Part shown: positions 25,972 through 35,212 of the stretch, piece after piece
Layout of the letters: every line of letters begins with the position of its first letter
Numbering within the stretch: the stretch's first letter is position 1
Assembly (NCBI GenBank): GCA_963797475.1
Contig: CAWCPR010000012.1
Coordinates: forward strand, 186,001-250,000
Source of the DNA: CAWCPR01 sp963797475
GTDB taxonomy: Bacteria > Chloroflexota > Anaerolineae > Anaerolineales > UBA4823
DNA: 64,000 bases
Direction of reading: 5' to 3'
Translations under genes and position numbers: made by a program
The notes under the pieces: generated by a model
What the model saw: the letters and a program-made list of their open reading frames with translations, nothing else
Databases searched by the model: none
Told to the model about the DNA's origin: nothing

Positions 25972-27180
25972 TCAGAGCATCCGGTAGGGGTTTTCGAGCA
26001 GATCTTTTACCTCTACCAGGAACGGCGCAGCCGCCGCCCCATCCAGAACGCGATGATCTACACTCAGCCGCAGGGTGATCGCCGGGCGCAGTTCCATACC
26101 GCCGGCGCCGGGCATTAGCTGCTCCCGGATTCGACCGGCAGCCAGGATGGCGGCCTCAGGCGGATTGACGAGCGCCTGGAAGCGGTCGATCCCATACATC
26201 CCCAGGTTTGAGACGGTAAATGTGCCCCCGCTCAGGTAAGCTGGGGGCAAGCTGCCCGCCCTTAGCTCCTTGCGGATCTCATCCAATTTATCCTGGATTT
26301 GATCCAGGTGCAGCTCATCAGCACGGCGGATGACCGCCACGAGCAGCCCCTGCAGCGTGGCCATGGCAACCCCAACGTTGACTTCTTTGTACATCCGGAG
26401 TGCTTCTCCGTCCAGGCTGGCATTCACCTGTGGGTGTCGTTTTAGCGCTTCGGCTGCCACCTTGACCAGGACAGCGGTATAGCCGGGCGGCCGGCCCCTG
26501 CCTTCGCCCGCGGCCGCGCGCCAATTCTGCGCCGCGCTCATCTCCGCGTCGATCTCCAGCACGAATTGCGGGATGGTCTGGCTGCTGTGAGCCATCCTTT
26601 GTCCCGTGACAATCTGCCAGCGCGTCAATGGAACGACTGAATAGGGCGCCTCCAGGCCTGAAGGGGCTTCTGCCGCTGGACTCGCCTGCTGATCGAGATA
26701 AGCCCACACATCGCGTTCGATGATCCTGCCGCGCGGCCCCGAGCCGGTCAGCCGGCTTAGATCGAGGCCTTTCTCTCGGGCGATGCGTTTAGCGATCGGG
26801 GTGACGTTTACCCGGTTCGGATGGCCGACCGGCGGTTCTGCTGCGCTCGCCGCCGCCTTCTCTCTCGGAGGCGCGGGGTTTGCGGAGGCCCCAGTCCCTG
26901 AAGAGCTCCCACCCTGGCCCCCGCCGGATGGCAACGGCTCCCCTTCGACCAGGATATACGCCAGCACCGAGCCAATGGGGATCTCAGCTCCCGGCTGATA
27001 ATCCAGATGGCGCAAGATGCCTGATGCGCTGGCAACCACCTCGCTGATGGCTTTATCTGTTTCGATCTCGAAGAGAGGCTCCTCGACCTCTACCCGGTCT
27101 CCATCGGCCTTCAGCCAACGGACGAGGATGCCCTGCTTCATCTCATGGGTCAGGCGGGGTAAAAATACCTCAATAGCCAC
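25972..27180 (-). CDS. Dihydrolipoamide acyltransferase (E2) of a 2-oxoacid dehydrogenase complex
   Basis: A 402-residue E2. The lipoyl domain (1-80) carries the lipoylated Lys in EIETDKAISE (~residue 43). A Gly/Ser/Ala/Pro linker and the E3/E1-binding domain follow (VTPIAKRIAREKGLDL, GSGPRGRIIERDV, ~125-160). The catalytic acyltransferase domain ends with DHRVLDG, whose His and Asp are catalytic. GTG start with AGGAG 7 nt upstream. Encoded 60 bp after E1beta in the same operon. No dihydrolipoamide dehydrogenase (E3) is present in the window. Confidence 0.92.
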   Translation of the reverse strand: MAIEVFLPRLTHEMKQGILVRWLKADGDRVEVEEPLFEIETDKAISEVVASASGILRHLDYQPGAEIPIGSVLAYILVEGEPLPSGGGQGGSSSGTGASANPAPPREKAAASAAEPPVGHPNRVNVTPIAKRIAREKGLDLSRLTGSGPRGRIIERDVWAYLDQQASPAAEAPSGLEAPYSVVPLTRWQIVTGQRMAHSSQTIPQFVLEIDAEMSAAQNWRAAAGEGRGRPPGYTAVLVKVAAEALKRHPQVNASLDGEALRMYKEVNVGVAMATLQGLLVAVIRRADELHLDQIQDKLDEIRKELRAGSLPPAYLSGGTFTVSNLGMYGIDRFQALVNPPEAAILAAGRIREQLMPGAGGMELRPAITLRLSVDHRVLDGAAAAPFLVEVKDLLENPYRML

Positions 27181-27240
27181 CTTTTGCTCCTCTCAGATAC
27201 CCGGGGAAGACCCCTCTGAAAAGTACGGCTTCCCGGATCA

Positions 27241-28266
27241 TTAAGCAGCAGCCTCCGGGAAATAGCAAACCTTCCTGGCGGCGTGGAGGATGTCCTCCAC
27301 GGTTGGCCAGACGCGCTTTTCCAGGCTGTTGGCGTACGGGATGGGGACATCCTGCCCGGACAGGCGCACGATGGGCGCATCCAACCATTCGAAGCAATTC
27401 TCTTGAATGGACATTCCCCAGTCCGCGGCTACGCCCCCGGTGCGGCAGGCTTCTTGAACCAGGACGGCGCGGTGCGTCTTCCTCACTGAGTCATACAGGG
27501 CCTGTTCGTCCAGCGGCTTCAAGGTGCGCGGATCGATGATCTCCGCCTCGATCCCCTGGCCGGCCAGCCGCTCCGCAGCCTCGAGCGCCGAGTGGGTCAT
27601 ATATCCGCTCGCCACAATCGTGACGTCCCTGCCCATTCGCTTGACGTCCGCCCTGCCGATGGGGATCGTGTATTCTCCTTCCGGCACTTCTCCTTCCAGG
27701 CTGTACAAAGCTTTGTGCTCGATGAATACGACCGGGTTGTTATCGCGGATGGCGGACTTCATCAAGCCTTTGGCGTCGAAGGGGGTAGATGGGAAGACGA
27801 CCTTGAGGCCAGGGATGTGAACGTACCAGGCTTCAAGGCTTTGCGAATGGTGCGCTGCGGCGCTTTTCCAGGACAGGCCCCCCTGCGGCAGGCGGATGAC
27901 CATCGGGGCGCAGGCCTGACCGCCGAACATATAGTGGACTTTGGCGGCTTCATTGCAAATCTGATCGATGGCCAGGGCCGAAAAATCCATGAACATGATC
28001 TCAACCACCGGCCGGCCGCCGGTCAAAGCTGCACCCAACGCCGCCCCCACGAAGCCATTTTCGGAGATAGGTGTATTGACCACCCGGTGATCGCCAAACT
28101 CTTCCCACAGGCCCTTGGTGAGGCCGAACCCGCCACCGTGGCGGGCGACGTCCTCGCCGAGGACGAACACGGCCGGATCCCTGCGCATCTCTTCCTGGAG
28201 CGCCTCACGAATGGCGGCCATATAGGTGATCTTGCGCCGGGCAGGGGGGTTAATCGGTGTAGACAT
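27241..28266 (-). CDS. TPP-dependent 2-oxoacid dehydrogenase E1 beta subunit
   Basis: A 341-residue transketolase-like E1beta (pyruvate, branched-chain or acetoin dehydrogenase type). Motifs are FVLGEDVARHGG, NTPISENGFVGAALGAA, AAAHHSQSLEAWYVHIPGL, VFPSTPFDAKGL and the C-terminal IIDPRTLKPLDEQAL. ATG at 28264-28266 lies 17 bp inside the E1alpha 3' end, so translation is coupled. I rejected a start 51 bp further upstream. The substrate cannot be read from sequence. In this family acetoin, pyruvate and branched 2-oxoacids are all possible. Confidence 0.92.
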   Translation of the reverse strand: MSTPINPPARRKITYMAAIREALQEEMRRDPAVFVLGEDVARHGGGFGLTKGLWEEFGDHRVVNTPISENGFVGAALGAALTGGRPVVEIMFMDFSALAIDQICNEAAKVHYMFGGQACAPMVIRLPQGGLSWKSAAAHHSQSLEAWYVHIPGLKVVFPSTPFDAKGLMKSAIRDNNPVVFIEHKALYSLEGEVPEGEYTIPIGRADVKRMGRDVTIVASGYMTHSALEAAERLAGQGIEAEIIDPRTLKPLDEQALYDSVRKTHRAVLVQEACRTGGVAADWGMSIQENCFEWLDAPIVRLSGQDVPIPYANSLEKRVWPTVEDILHAARKVCYFPEAAA

Positions 28267-29254
28267 AGCGTGAATACTCCTCGGGGTCGGGCTCGGGGCT
28301 CTCCTCGGCGAAAACACGAGCAGCCTCGACAGCCTCTTGCGCAGTTATCTCGATTGCCAGCGCTTCCGTTTCGCTGAGGGCGCCGGAGTCGATAAGCCTG
28401 GCGCGCAACCGCTGGATGGGATCGAGGGTCTGCCTAGCGTGCTGCACCTCTTCCCGGCTGCGATAGATCTGCGGCTCGCCAAAATAATGCCCCTCGAAGC
28501 GATACGTCCTGGCGTGGATCAGGCTTGGCCCATCGCCAGTTCTGGCACGCGCGATCGCCCGATCGGCCGCATCCATGACCGCAAACACATCCTGTCCATC
28601 CACGTCCTCGCCCCACATCCCATAGGCCGTCGCCAGGGCGGTTACGTCTTCGATCGAAACAGCCGAGCTCACATATGTCGAGACCGCGTATTGGTTGTTC
28701 TCACATACGAACAGCACGGGCAGCTTCCAGATGGACGCCATGTTGAAGGCCTCGTGAAGCGTGCCTTGCGCCAGCGCGCCCTCTCCAAAGAAGCACACGA
28801 CGGCTTGATCGCGGCCCCTCTGGCGCGCCGAGAGCGCTGCGCCTACAGCAACCGGGGCGCCGCTGGCCAATATCGGGTAAGCGCCCAGGCTTCCGACCTC
28901 GAAAGCGGCAACGTGCATGGAGCCGCCCCGCCCGCCGCAGTATCCCGTGGCTTTGCCGAGCAGCTCTGCCATGATGCGGTTTAGATCGGCCCCTTTGGCA
29001 ATGTGATGGCCATGCCCACGGTGGTTGCTGGTGATCAGATCGTCGGTCCGCAAGCAGGCGCACACCCCAACGGCGACGGCCTCCTGACCGATGTACGGGT
29101 GCACCCCGCCTTTGACCATGCCTTTCTGGTACAACAGTCCGGCAGCCTGCTCGAAGTAGCGGATCTCGTACATCTTGCGCAGCAGGTGCGAGGAGGGCAC
29201 GTCCGAGGAAGAGGTTGAGATCAATCGGGTTGGTTTTTCATCTGGAGCCATCAT
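28250..29254 (-). CDS. TPP-dependent 2-oxoacid dehydrogenase E1 alpha subunit
   Basis: A 334-residue E1alpha. HPYIGQEAVAVGV at ~53-65, SNHRGHGHHIAKGAD, GYCGGRGGSMH and the TPP-Mg motif, here FFGEGALAQGTLHEAFNMA with Glu where many homologues have GDG. The phosphorylation-loop region TYRFEGHYFGEP is present. It couples to E1beta and E2 downstream. Seven bases separate it from the upstream DUF6282-like gene. It forms, with the paralogous set at 43.7-47.9 kb, one of two such complexes in the window. Confidence 0.92.
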   Translation of the reverse strand: MMAPDEKPTRLISTSSSDVPSSHLLRKMYEIRYFEQAAGLLYQKGMVKGGVHPYIGQEAVAVGVCACLRTDDLITSNHRGHGHHIAKGADLNRIMAELLGKATGYCGGRGGSMHVAAFEVGSLGAYPILASGAPVAVGAALSARQRGRDQAVVCFFGEGALAQGTLHEAFNMASIWKLPVLFVCENNQYAVSTYVSSAVSIEDVTALATAYGMWGEDVDGQDVFAVMDAADRAIARARTGDGPSLIHARTYRFEGHYFGEPQIYRSREEVQHARQTLDPIQRLRARLIDSGALSETEALAIEITAQEAVEAARVFAEESPEPDPEEYSRYVYTD

Positions 29255-29260
29255 TGCAGC

Positions 29261-30106
29261 CTATATACCCAGCAAAGAGGCGGGATTGGTCCCCGCCATC
29301 GTCCTTATTTCTTGAGGCGTGAAACCCAGGCCGGCCAGCGCCGAGAGATATGCGCCCATCCCCTCGACCGGGGAAGGATTGCCGACCTGGCCCAGATCGG
29401 TGGAAAGGATCGTAGAGGCCACACCCACGGCTCGAATGGTGCGGGCGATCGCCGCAATGCTGACCGAGGAATTCATCAGCGGGGTGGTATCCACGAAACA
29501 GCGCTCGAAATACACGCCCTCAGCGGCAATCGTCATTTGCATCTCCGCAGGCATACGGATAAATTCCGCCTCGGGGTGCGTAACCAGCAGCTTCCGCAGG
29601 CCTTGCCGTCGCGCCGCCCGCGCCAGGGCAACCGTCTCGGCGGGAGAGACATGCCCCGTTCCCAGGATCGCATCGGCTTGCTTGACCAGGTCGATGATCC
29701 AGTAAACCTCCGGTCGCAGCTCGCCGGCATCGTCGACCAGGCGCAGGCCGGCCGGTCGCTGCTCCGGACCGGCAACATGGGCGGCGCTGCGGGTTGGCAT
29801 CCAGATCTGCCTGGCCCCCATGGCGAGCGCCGTCTCCACGGCAGCGGGGTTCAACCCACCAACCGCATGGTTCAGCGCCAGGCCGCCGAAAACGCGCGGG
29901 CCCCCCGCCGCCTTCTCGGCAATGGCGGCCCGGTCGGCCGTCAGCGTTACGTGGGACTTGATCAGGATCGCCCTCATCCCGGCATTCCTGGCCTGGCGGG
30001 CTATCTCGATATCGTCGGCAAAGCGCGCCTGCTCGTCTGGGGCGCTGTGAACGTGCATATCGATCAACCCAGCCAGATCGTAACCGTCCGTGAGCGAAGA
30101 ATTCAT
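29261..30106 (-). CDS. DUF6282-like TIM-barrel metal-dependent hydrolase
   Basis: A 281-residue protein of the PHP/amidohydrolase-like type annotated DUF6282. HxH in IDMHVHSAPD (~residues 17-19), IKSHVTLTADRA, GTGHVSPAETVAL, LVTHPEAEF and the C-terminal Asp in ILSTDLGQVGNP line up as metal ligands. ATG with AAGGAG 8 nt upstream; the in-frame extension to 30250 is not family sequence. Function in the family is not established; hydrolysis or lactonase-type chemistry is inferred. It occupies the place that a different amidohydrolase (45726-46559) takes in the paralogous module. Confidence 0.75.
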   Translation of the reverse strand: MNSSLTDGYDLAGLIDMHVHSAPDEQARFADDIEIARQARNAGMRAILIKSHVTLTADRAAIAEKAAGGPRVFGGLALNHAVGGLNPAAVETALAMGARQIWMPTRSAAHVAGPEQRPAGLRLVDDAGELRPEVYWIIDLVKQADAILGTGHVSPAETVALARAARRQGLRKLLVTHPEAEFIRMPAEMQMTIAAEGVYFERCFVDTTPLMNSSVSIAAIARTIRAVGVASTILSTDLGQVGNPSPVEGMGAYLSALAGLGFTPQEIRTMAGTNPASLLGI

Positions 30107-30128
30107 CCTGGGCTCCTTCCCTGGGCGT

Positions 30129-31205
30129 TTATTCATTCGATGGCAGGAGATCGACGGCCTGGCCCCTGGCTGACGATTCGTAGGCTTGAAACGTGGCCAG
30201 CATCGTCTTGAAGTTATCGCTGGCAACCGTCTCCGGCGTGCGGCCTGCACGCAAGCAGTCGCTAAAGTGCCTCTGCGCCTGGGTATAGCTCAATTGATAA
30301 GCCTCTTGCAGGCTGCCGCTGTAGACGGGGCATTCCCAGGATTCTGTCGCCGTCGAGGCGCGCAGCAGGCTCGCCGGCTCCGGAAGCATTTCGATGAACC
30401 CGGCATCGCCCTCGATGATGAAGTGCTCGAGAACGGTGTTGTTCCTGCGGTTCGCCTCCTCGTCCCCGACGGTCGCCCAGCTAATATCGATCAACCCGGT
30501 TGTCTGCGCCAGCTCCAATACCAGCACGGCGCGGTCCTCACCCCGAAAGTGATGGCTGGTCCGGTGCATGCTGGCGTACACACGCTGGATGTCGCCAAGC
30601 AGGAAACGGGTGGTATCGATCAGGTGCGTCCCCCATTCAAAGACGATCAGCCTGTCCATCTCGGCGGTGTAGGGCTGCTTTTGCAGCAACGCCGGGGTGC
30701 CGCTAGCCGGCTCCGGCAGGGTGATGTTCCTGTGGCTGGTGAACCGTACGAAGCGCGGCCGTCCGATGATCCCTCGCTCCAGGTGCCGTTTGACCTGCTG
30801 ATACCAATTCCTCCAGCGCCAGTTCTCGTTGATGGAGAAGAGCACGCCGGTTTTCTCGCAGGCCGCCATCATGGCGCGCAGATCATCCAGGCTGTTTGCC
30901 GCCGGCTTCTGGCAAAGTACGTGCAAACCCCGGGCGGCCGCGGCCTCCACCTGCTCGCGGTGCGCCTGCGGAGCGGTGGCGATATCCACGAAATCGAGAT
31001 CCTCCCTCTCCAGGAGCTCGTTGTAGTCGCCATAGACGTGCTCCGCCGGGATGCCAAACTCCTGGGCGCGCTGCGTCGCCCTCTCCACCGTACGGTTGTA
31101 CAAGGCGACGATCTCCACGCCATCGATCTGCGCCCAGGCGCGCAATTGATAGGCGGAAACCTGGCCACATCCCAACAGGGCAGCCCGCAATCGTTTCGTC
31201 TTCAT
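30129..31205 (-). CDS. Gfo/Idh/MocA-family NAD(P)-dependent sugar oxidoreductase
   Basis: A 358-residue protein: Rossmann motif LLGCGQVSAYQLRA at ~10-23, substrate-side signature VLCQKPAAN (usually EKP; Gln replaces Glu) near 94-102 and C-terminal beta-sheet domain with RFTSHRNITLPEP and FEWGTHLIDTTRFLLGD. Family members oxidise a sugar or inositol hydroxyl or take part in 3-keto-sugar chemistry. The start overlaps the UroD-like stop by 4 bp, placing it second in the operon under LacI-type control. Confidence 0.9.
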   Translation of the reverse strand: MKTKRLRAALLGCGQVSAYQLRAWAQIDGVEIVALYNRTVERATQRAQEFGIPAEHVYGDYNELLEREDLDFVDIATAPQAHREQVEAAAARGLHVLCQKPAANSLDDLRAMMAACEKTGVLFSINENWRWRNWYQQVKRHLERGIIGRPRFVRFTSHRNITLPEPASGTPALLQKQPYTAEMDRLIVFEWGTHLIDTTRFLLGDIQRVYASMHRTSHHFRGEDRAVLVLELAQTTGLIDISWATVGDEEANRRNNTVLEHFIIEGDAGFIEMLPEPASLLRASTATESWECPVYSGSLQEAYQLSYTQAQRHFSDCLRAGRTPETVASDNFKTMLATFQAYESSARGQAVDLLPSNE

Positions 31206-32188
31206 TCCCGCCTCCAGGGGTCCGCTTCCAGAAACGCCGAAAACATGGCCCTCTTTTTCTCCGGGTCAATCCCGATCGCGTCGCCATCCCCATAATCGGA
31301 GAGGACGAATCCACCCCTCGAGGTAGACCAATGCTGGAGCAACAGTTGAGCCTCCTCGCGAATGGCATCCACGCCTTGGCTGGGCAGGGTGTGCTGGATA
31401 TCGCACAAGGAATCGAAACAAACCCGCCCTTTGAACTCTCGCCCGACGGCTTCGATCCCGAGCAGGCGGGGCTGTTGCAGGTTCAGGGCATCGACCCCGA
31501 TCTCAACCAGGTCTTCGAGGATGGCATTGATCTTGCCGCAGCAATGCATCCAAACGTGCCAGCCGGCGGCGTGGATGGCGTCCACAATGCGTATGTATCG
31601 CGGCTTGAAGAAATCTCGCCACAGCTCAGGTTTGACGATCAGGTTTTGCTGCGTCCCCCAGTCGTCTGTGAAACGAAAACCATGGATCTGGCCGGGGAAG
31701 CGTTGGGAGATGTTGCGGATGACGCCCAGGTCGAACTCGACGATGCGGTTGGCCAGGTCTTCCACGCGTTCCTGCTCCAGATACAGATCGGTGAGGACGT
31801 TTTCGAACCCGCGCAATGCCTGCATCCGTTCGAACAGGAGCATGAAGATGTTCGCCTCGATGTATTTCCCCTGTGCGCCGTCAAACTGCCGCTCCATGCT
31901 CAGATAAAAAGCCCGATCGTCAGGGTCGGGCCAGTGATAGCGCTGCAAATCCTTCCAATCGCCCAGGGGGTGGCCTTTAACCTGGCCGATATTGCCCTGC
32001 TCGGTCAAGGTCCATTGGCAGCCCCACTCGTCCACCGAGCGCCCGAGGCGGTGGTCCTCTGGAGCAAGATAGTTCCATCGCACGCGGTGGATGTCGTTGA
32101 CGCCGAGGGCGGCAAAGCGCACGGGGAGCCGCTCGGGGGTCTCGAACTCTATGGCTCGCCGGACGATTTCATAGGATGATTGGGACAT
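31202..32188 (-). CDS. Uroporphyrinogen decarboxylase-like protein (MtaA/corrinoid methyltransferase superfamily) 1
   Basis: A 328-residue TIM-barrel of the UroD/MtaA superfamily, not a housekeeping HemE. ETPERLPVRFAALG near the N-terminus and WHVWMHCCGKINAILEDLVEIGVDAL near 225-250 are typical. The HxC in HCCG matches the first two Zn ligands of MtaA-type methylcobamide:thiol methyltransferases. ATG 32186-32188 is preferred to a TTG at 32218; neither has a strong ribosome-binding site. First gene of the operon running to the SDR, directly behind the twin-operator promoter. A similar protein sits next to the reductive-dehalogenase-like gene at 60-61 kb. Confidence 0.8.
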   Translation of the reverse strand: MSQSSYEIVRRAIEFETPERLPVRFAALGVNDIHRVRWNYLAPEDHRLGRSVDEWGCQWTLTEQGNIGQVKGHPLGDWKDLQRYHWPDPDDRAFYLSMERQFDGAQGKYIEANIFMLLFERMQALRGFENVLTDLYLEQERVEDLANRIVEFDLGVIRNISQRFPGQIHGFRFTDDWGTQQNLIVKPELWRDFFKPRYIRIVDAIHAAGWHVWMHCCGKINAILEDLVEIGVDALNLQQPRLLGIEAVGREFKGRVCFDSLCDIQHTLPSQGVDAIREEAQLLLQHWSTSRGGFVLSDYGDGDAIGIDPEKKRAMFSAFLEADPWRRE

Positions 32189-32228
32189 GGTTTTTGTGAG
32201 GCTCGATAGAAAGTCCAATTGAAGTCAG

Positions 32229-32276
32229 TTAATCGATTACGTAGCCTAGTTTAATCGATTACGTGACGCTTGTCAA
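32229..32276 (-). promoter_or_regulatory. Promoter with twin LacI-type operators for the UroD-like to SDR operon
   Basis: Minus-strand TTGACA (32271-32276), 17-bp spacer and TAAACT (32248-32253). TTAATCGATTAC occurs twice on the + strand, at 32229-32240 and 32251-32262, start-to-start distance 22 bp. One copy overlaps the spacer/-10 and the other lies just downstream. The same architecture is found at 35213-35260. Confidence 0.75.
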
Positions 32277-32289
32277 CCGGTTTTAGATT

Positions 32290-32465
32290 TTGTTGTTGTT
32301 CAGCGAATTTGACTCCCCCTGAATGTTCAGCGAAAATGTCACCCTATGAAAACACAGGTGACACTGACGATGAAAGAGCAGCACAAATTGAAGATGGTCA
32401 TTGACTACGAAGCTGGGAAAGTCCGAGCGCTGGGAGCGGTGGAGCAAAGCCGCGCCATGCCTGGC
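32290..32465 (+). mobile_element. Fragment of an insertion sequence (5' end of a transposase)
   Basis: Contains the repeated GTTCAGCGAA motif and a short frame from 32346 starting MKTQVTLTMKEQHKLKMV, which resembles the first helix-turn-helix of ISNCY/IS481-like transposases. It breaks off after ~40 residues where the sequence runs into the 3' end of the GH172 gene. The rest of the element is absent. Family assignment is tentative. Confidence 0.4.
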
Positions 32466-32483
32466 CTTTGCATCTTTCGATGC

Positions 32484-33590
32484 TCAGATGATTTCCAAAT
32501 AATCCCGGTCGGGCAATGGGGGGAAAGGTTGGGTCGGCAAGGTCTGGTACCAGTAGGCGACAGAGGCGATGTCATCCTGTAATGGCAGGTAACGCTTGTC
32601 TGCCCGCCAGCCCAGCGCATGTATCGTAACGCGGATTTCTCTCTGGAACCGGATCGGATCGAGAAGGTGCCAGCGATACAATCCGAACCTCATTTGAGAT
32701 TGGTAGCGCCCATCCGGGCGGATGACTTGCGGCAGGCCAGCGTAAGGGGTGCTGAACTCCGTGTATCCCTGGCTATCTTTGTTGATCCCTCGGCCTGGGA
32801 TGCTGGGGTCGAAGTTATAGGAGCCGCAAAAATAATCTTCTGTCCCCGTCCCGCAGATCGTGGGGAAATCCGTATCCCCATCCAGATAGAATTTAATCTC
32901 GCCCTCTCCCCACCAGCCGTTATTGCGCACGCCCCACGCCATGTACGTGCCGACGTAATGACCCTGACCCCGGACCCCATCCAGGATGGTATATACCTGC
33001 TGGTAGGGCAGCGGATTCACCCGGCGAAATTGGGCGTGGAAGTATGCTGCATCGGGCGGAACCTCTGTCAGTGTGTAGGTGATCTGGTAGTAGATATGCG
33101 TACTCTGGCTGCCGATGTTCGTGAGCGTGATAAGGCAGTGTTTTCGGAACGGCATTTGCCAGTACGAGTTGAGCCCGCTCCCCGGGTTGACGCAGACTGC
33201 CAGCGAGGTAACCTGGGCGAACTGATTCCAGCCACAGGCGAAGAAATCGCCCAGGGGGCACTCGACGGAGGGGATCTCAGAGTGATCCCAGTAGATTCGC
33301 AGGATATTGTGCCGCCAATGGCCGGTGGGGGTCATCCAGATGTGTTGGATGGCGCCAGACCCATCGATCTCGGCCAGCGCCTGGGTTTCGCCTGCCTCGA
33401 CGTTAATGGACGGAGATAATTTCCACCCCTGCCCCAGCTCACGCGCCGCGTGCGACCCGGTGCCTTCCAGCGCCATCCCGCCGCGCCCCGGCTCGCCGGT
33501 AAAGTTCTCAGGGCTGATCGAGCGCGTCTGAGCCAGAGATAAGCGGAAAAGATTGCCCATGTTCAGCTCCAGGCCATTGAATGCGGTCAT
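32484..33590 (-). CDS. GH172-family glycosidase (formerly DUF2961)
   Basis: A 368-residue protein. GH172 includes alpha-D-fructofuranosidase/difructose-dianhydride enzymes and exo-alpha-D-arabinofuranosidases. Family hallmarks are SISPENFTGEPGRGG near the N-terminus, GNGSGAIQHIW-like DGSGAIQHIWMT, NNGWWGEGEIKFYLDGD and CGTGTEDYFCGSY; the Glu residues in the last two segments are the likely catalytic carboxylates. ATG 33588-33590 with AGGAG 9 nt upstream was chosen over an upstream ATG. No signal peptide. It follows the isomerase-like gene by ~90 bp and shares its LacI-type promoter, so its released sugar may be that isomerase's substrate. Confidence 0.85.
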   Translation of the reverse strand: MTAFNGLELNMGNLFRLSLAQTRSISPENFTGEPGRGGMALEGTGSHAARELGQGWKLSPSINVEAGETQALAEIDGSGAIQHIWMTPTGHWRHNILRIYWDHSEIPSVECPLGDFFACGWNQFAQVTSLAVCVNPGSGLNSYWQMPFRKHCLITLTNIGSQSTHIYYQITYTLTEVPPDAAYFHAQFRRVNPLPYQQVYTILDGVRGQGHYVGTYMAWGVRNNGWWGEGEIKFYLDGDTDFPTICGTGTEDYFCGSYNFDPSIPGRGINKDSQGYTEFSTPYAGLPQVIRPDGRYQSQMRFGLYRWHLLDPIRFQREIRVTIHALGWRADKRYLPLQDDIASVAYWYQTLPTQPFPPLPDRDYLEII

Positions 33591-33682
33591 CTTTTGTTTG
33601 CTCCTGTAGGATCGTTGAGAAATCGGGAATTCTGAGGTACGCTCGGTGGGCCGGACCTCTTGCACCTCAATATCCATCCAGC

Positions 33683-35134
33683 TCAATCTGCGCTCGGATG
33701 GCGATAGACTTCCCAGCCAAGATATTTGTGCAAAGCCTCGTCAATGGCCGGCGACGTCTGTGAAAGGTTGATGGCCACGTGATGCTCGAACGCGTTCTCA
33801 CAGATGTATTGAAGCAGTTTTTGCAGCTTGGGCACCCGCACCACGCCAAAACCGCCAAATGTATCCAGATGATCGCGGGTCAACTCGCCTTCGCCGACAT
33901 ACGCTCGCATCCGCCCGTTGAGATCGTCCGTAGACACACGGCAGTAGGTGAAGGGACCCGGCCGAATCCGCCCGACGATCGTGCCGAATGTATTTTCCTT
34001 CCCAACCGATCCGGAAATGATCTCATGGTAGTCCATGATGGGGAGATCATCGACGGCAATCGTCTCGTCCATGAAAACGTCCCTGGGTAAATTAGAGCAA
34101 TGAAAGATCACGGCTTTATCCGCATCTACGCCGTAGTTGTTGTTCCAATCGACGATTGCACTGGGCTTTCCCGCGGCGAGCTGTAGAACGTACATGCCGA
34201 TAACTCCGCTGATATCCGTCTCGCACGCCGAGGGCATCAGATCGTTGCTCATCATGCTCATCAGCGTGCAAGGGACGACGCCGTAAAATTCCTCCATCGC
34301 CGTCCAGCACTGCACTGCCGAAGCGACGAGCCGGTTGACCTCCATCCAGGCGTCTACGACGACCCCGAACTTGGCCATCTTCAGCAGCGATTCGGATGGT
34401 ACGCTCGGAGACGGGACGTACGCCATCACCTTTTCCAGTTTGGATTTGAGCCTGGGGTCATCATCCTGGATGCGCGTAATACGCCCAAAGACCTCGGAAA
34501 GGTCAAGGGTCTCCACCGAAACGCCGGCCCGCTCGAGGATCTTCTCGCTGAAACGGACGGTGTTGAACGCCGCTGGCCGGGCGCCCACGACCCCCACCCT
34601 GACTTCTTTCAGCCCTCTGACCACCCGGCAGATGCTCACGAAGCGGCGCAGATCGACCCTGAAGCTATCGCTTTCGGGATCGACCGTGTGCAGCTCGGTC
34701 AACGAGTACTTGATCCCGTATTGAGATAGGTTGTTACAGGCAGACATCTTCCCGCAAAAAGAGTCCCGCCGGTTGATGATCGTCATGTGGTCCGGATCGT
34801 CCGGGAAGGCATGCACCAGGACTGGGACGTTCAAGCCAGCCCAACGCAGGGCATTGGCAATGGCGCGCTCTTCACCGAAGTTCGGCAAGGTGACCAGCAC
34901 GCCATCGATCTCCTCCCGGTGCTGCTTGAATAGATCGGCGCATTTTTGCGCATCCGCCACGCTCACCACGCTTCCATACTCGGTATCTTCTGGATCGAGC
35001 GCAATGGGCCGGATGCCTTCCGCTTGCAGTACGCGCAAGATCGTTTCGCGCCCGCTTTTGCATAGGTGGCTGGGGAAAAAGCCTCGGTTGCCAACGATGA
35101 CGCCCAGCGTAGGGGTTTGGTGCAGGTATGACAT
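33683..35134 (-). CDS. L-fucose/L-arabinose-isomerase-like protein
   Basis: A 483-residue member of the FucI/AraA-like fold, shorter than E. coli FucI (591). Residues expected to bind the divalent metal and sugar appear in SACETDISGVIGMY (~335), IVDWNNNYG (~362) and ICENAFEHHVAINLSQ near the C-terminus. Such proteins interconvert aldoses and ketoses (L-fucose, D-arabinose) or act on modified sugars. ATG has GGAGG 5 nt upstream; a frame extension to 35191 is possible but weaker. It is first in the operon with GH172, directly behind twin LacI-type operators. D-arabinose, released from a D-furanoside by GH172, is one attractive but unproven substrate. Confidence 0.75.
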   Translation of the reverse strand: MSYLHQTPTLGVIVGNRGFFPSHLCKSGRETILRVLQAEGIRPIALDPEDTEYGSVVSVADAQKCADLFKQHREEIDGVLVTLPNFGEERAIANALRWAGLNVPVLVHAFPDDPDHMTIINRRDSFCGKMSACNNLSQYGIKYSLTELHTVDPESDSFRVDLRRFVSICRVVRGLKEVRVGVVGARPAAFNTVRFSEKILERAGVSVETLDLSEVFGRITRIQDDDPRLKSKLEKVMAYVPSPSVPSESLLKMAKFGVVVDAWMEVNRLVASAVQCWTAMEEFYGVVPCTLMSMMSNDLMPSACETDISGVIGMYVLQLAAGKPSAIVDWNNNYGVDADKAVIFHCSNLPRDVFMDETIAVDDLPIMDYHEIISGSVGKENTFGTIVGRIRPGPFTYCRVSTDDLNGRMRAYVGEGELTRDHLDTFGGFGVVRVPKLQKLLQYICENAFEHHVAINLSQTSPAIDEALHKYLGWEVYRHPSAD

Positions 35135-35212
35135 TTCAGCCTCCAGGTGATCAAGGGTCGAATGAGCCAGGCGCACTGGATCAACACCCATGCGTTGAGA
35201 AGAAACGATCAG

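Noticed and set aside
31202..32188. Haem-biosynthetic HemE
   Set aside because: No haem genes nearby, altered N-terminal motif, and an HxC site typical of MtaA-like relatives.
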